Positions 61,540 to 64,000 of a stretch of DNA of 64,000 nucleotides are shown in pieces. A program made the translations under genes and the position numbers. The notes beneath the pieces were generated by a model. It saw only the letters and a list, made by a program, of their open reading frames with translations, was not told the DNA's origin and searched no databases. Origin of the DNA: Sipunculus nudus (Eukaryota; Annelida; Sipuncula; Golfingiida; Sipunculidae). The DNA lies in contig CM049308.1 of the NCBI GenBank assembly GCA_026874595.1, positions 49,524,124 through 49,588,123 on the forward strand. The letters are read 5' to 3'. Numbering within the stretch: the first letter of the stretch is position 1; every line of letters begins with the position of its first letter.

Positions 61540-63800
61540 AACACGGCCTACAGGCCTAATGGGAACCTGTGCAATGAGATTACACCAGGTATAATGCTTC
61601 AATGCTGGACCATTACTTTTCAAGAACATGTGTAACATGTATATGAACAATGCTTGTACTAAACACAAGAAACAATTAAACAAACATCACTGCTGAAATT
61701 CTGGCATGGGAGCACATAACAAAAAAACTAGAATACGGGTAGTCAACAAGCAACTACGTGTATTCGCCAAAATCAGAGTGGGACGGGTGAAGTGAGGCAT
61801 CGAATGGGTGGCAAGGGGAAATAGAGTGAGGTGTGTTGTATAATAGCCTGGATGTCTGCAGCCGAAATGTGTATGTAGGTTGCGCCACCTACCACAAAAT
61901 CCTGAAAGTGTCCAAGATGTATAAACATGCAAAATTTTAGGTAGATAAGTCAAACCACTACTGAGATACGAGTGATTTTAGCCCTTGGCAGACGGACGCT
62001 GTGCAAAAATGGTGGCAGGTAGCGCCACTAATTTTGTGTATGAAAAGAGCTATGCGAGATCTATATACATGCAAAATTGCAGGGGGATATGTCAAACCAG
62101 TCCTGATATGAAAGCCTGAATGTCTGCAGCGTATACATAAATGTAGGTGGCGCCACCTGCCACAAAATCGAGAAAGCTATCCAAAATGTATAAACATGCA
62201 AAATTTTAGACAGATAAGTCAAACCACTACTGAGTTATGAGTGATTTTAGCCCACGGCAGACAAACAGAGGAACGCTTTGCAAAAATGGTGGCAGGTGGT
62301 GCCACCAATTTTGTGTATGATTAAGAGCTATGTAAGATCTATAAACATTCAACATTTACAGGGGAATATGTCAAACCAGTCCTGAGATATAAGCCTAAAT
62401 GTCTGCAGCGTATACATAAATGTAGGTGGCGCCACCTGCCACAAAATCGAGAAAGCTATCCAAAATGTATAAACATGCAAAATTTTAGACAGATAAGTCA
62501 AACCACTACTGAGTTATGAGTGATTTTAGCCCACGGCAGACAAACAGACGAACGCTTTGCAAAAATGGTGGCAGGTGGTGCCACCAATTTTGTGTATGAT
62601 TAAGAGCTATGTAAGATCTATAAACATTCAACATTTACAGGGGACTAGTCGAACCAGTCCTGAGATATAAGCCTAAATGTCTGCAGCGTATACATAAATG
62701 TAGGTGGCGCCACCTGCCACAAAATCGAGAAAGCTATCTAAGATGTATAAACATGCCAAAGTTTAGGCAGATAAGTTAAACCACTACTGAGATATGAGTG
62801 ATTTTAGCCCACGGCAGACAAACAGAAGGACGCTGTGCAAAAATGATTGCAGGTGGCGCCACCAGTTTTGCATATGATAAAGAGCTATGTGAGATCTATA
62901 CACATGCAAAATTTTGGCCCAACTGGTCAAACGGTTCCCGAGATATGAGCTTGGATGTCTGCAGCTTAAATGTGAATGTAGGTGGCGCCACCTGTCATAA
63001 AATCAGGAAAGCTGTCCAGGACGTATACACATGCAAAATTTCAGGTGGATAAGTCCAATCAATGCAGAGTTATGAGTGTTTTTATCCCAAGGCAGATGAA
63101 CAGATGGACGCTGTGCAAAAATGGTTGCAGGTGGCACTATCATTTTTAGTGTATGTTATAAAGCTATCCAAGGGCTACATTTGTGCAAAATATTTAGCCT
63201 AATCGGTCAAACGGTTCCCGAGATATGTTGGTTTATGTGTGGAAACAGACACACAAATGGACGCTGGGCAGAGAGGAAAGGTCAGAGGTCAACCAAAAAT
63301 GAGGGCGCAGCATTTGACATTGGACTTGATCATAATTCCGAATTTCTAAAAATTCTGCCCAGTGGTTACGGAGGAGTTCTCCGGAAACCTATGCGACGGT
63401 GGCGGCGGCAGCGTCTGACTGAAAACATATTATCTACAAAACTCTGTTTTGGTAGATACAATGATTGTAGCTGGCACCACCAGTCTTGTATACAACGAAG
63501 AGATATAAACATATGCCCAATGACAGACAGATATGTCAAACCCCTCCTGTGAAATAAGCAGGGACATACACTGTGCAAAAATTATTGTAGGTGGCGCCAC
63601 CAGTCTTGTACACTATAAAGCTACCCGATATGTATAAACATTCCCAATTTAAGGCTGATGTATCGAATTCCTCTGTAGAAATAAGCAGGCGCATACACTG
63701 CAAAAGTCAATGTAGGTGGCACAACCTGTCTTGTAAATGAGAATAACATCAAAGTCGCATAGACGGGTCAAAATATCAGGCCAATACATCAAATTTCCCC
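61540..63800 (-). mobile_element. GTATCCGCCAAAA family element(s), copy 5, minus strand
   Basis: Read on the minus strand it carries ~280-bp units, the GATTTTGGCGAATACACGTA-like segment (61755-61775) and the conserved 3' module (61545-61655, GGCCTACAGGCCTAATGGGA on the + strand). GGTGGCGCCACC occurs at ~62147, 62426, 62704, 62853, 62981 and 63590. Two units (62100-62380 and 62380-62660) are nearly identical, a recent duplication. The GC-rich head (TGCGACGGTGGCGGCGGCAG) is at ~63390. Confidence 0.75.
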
Positions 63801-63839
63801 AGAGTTTAATGCACTGGGCTGACGAGGCTTAGGTGAGTA

Positions 63840-64000
63840 AGGCAGTTGCCCCCGAGTGAACTGTGACAAATTGCTGCCTCAAGCTACTGCACTGAGTGAA
63901 TTATTGACCTGCACCTGGCTAGACTGAGTGAACTTTTGACCTGTAACTGGCTGCACTGAGTGAACTCTTGACCTGTTGCATAATCTGACACAGTTGGCAG
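63840..64000. repeat. Short ~45-bp tandem repeat at window end
   Basis: Three to four copies of CTGAGTGAACTNTTGACCTG with a GCACCTGGCT/GTAACTGGCT spacer; the array is cut near the window edge. Confidence 0.7.

Overview
The window is eukaryotic genomic DNA, intron-rich and repeat-rich. It most likely comes from a mollusc, probably a bivalve; this is an inference from the domain repertoire and from dispersed repeat families I associate with bivalve genomes, not a database result. There are no operons, no CRISPR array and no RNA gene that I could support.

From 1 to about 38.1 kb the + strand carries the 3' part of one multi-exon gene. I could place 25 exons (406-573 to 37766-37876) whose splice phases all agree. 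They encode the last ~1,106 residues of a secreted or cell-surface mosaic protein: Kunitz, antistasin-like Cys pair, Kunitz, antistasin-like Cys pair, Kunitz, WAP, thyroglobulin type-1 (Tg1), three copies of an 8-Cys module I do not recognise, two further Tg1 domains, a fourth Kunitz, a membrane-proximal alpha/beta domain, one transmembrane helix and a short acidic tail. Almost every extracellular module is a symmetric phase 1-1 exon or exon pair, as expected for exon shuffling. The protein is best described as a multi-headed, membrane-anchored candidate protease inhibitor. Its start lies upstream of the window. A polyadenylation signal at 38089 closes the gene.

The introns hold an unusual number of minisatellites, several of which have grown directly out of an exon/intron boundary and carry copies of the native splice site: the donor of exon 7 (5026 on), the acceptor of exon 10 (16497-16657), the donor of exon 13 (18247-19885) and the donor of exon 23 (32112-33730). 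Intron 7 (5026-14787) also holds nested transposons: a minisatellite, a decayed Ty3/gypsy element within it, a hAT-like element inside one gypsy LTR, and a second hAT-like element further along. A hAT-type MITE at 3883-4399 sits exactly on the acceptor of exon 6.

From 38 to 64 kb I see no convincing gene. This part holds two dispersed families with internal repeats around the palindrome GGTGGCGCCACC, an 83-bp satellite of about 70 copies (44.7-50.5 kb) with an 11-monomer higher-order duplication, a foldback transposon whose arms are made of CGTACGTACGA repeats (54057-57745) with a pogo-like MITE in its loop, a further hAT MITE with a perfect 8-bp target duplication (58009-58419), and a 2.3-kb non-autonomous hAT element (58705-60974).
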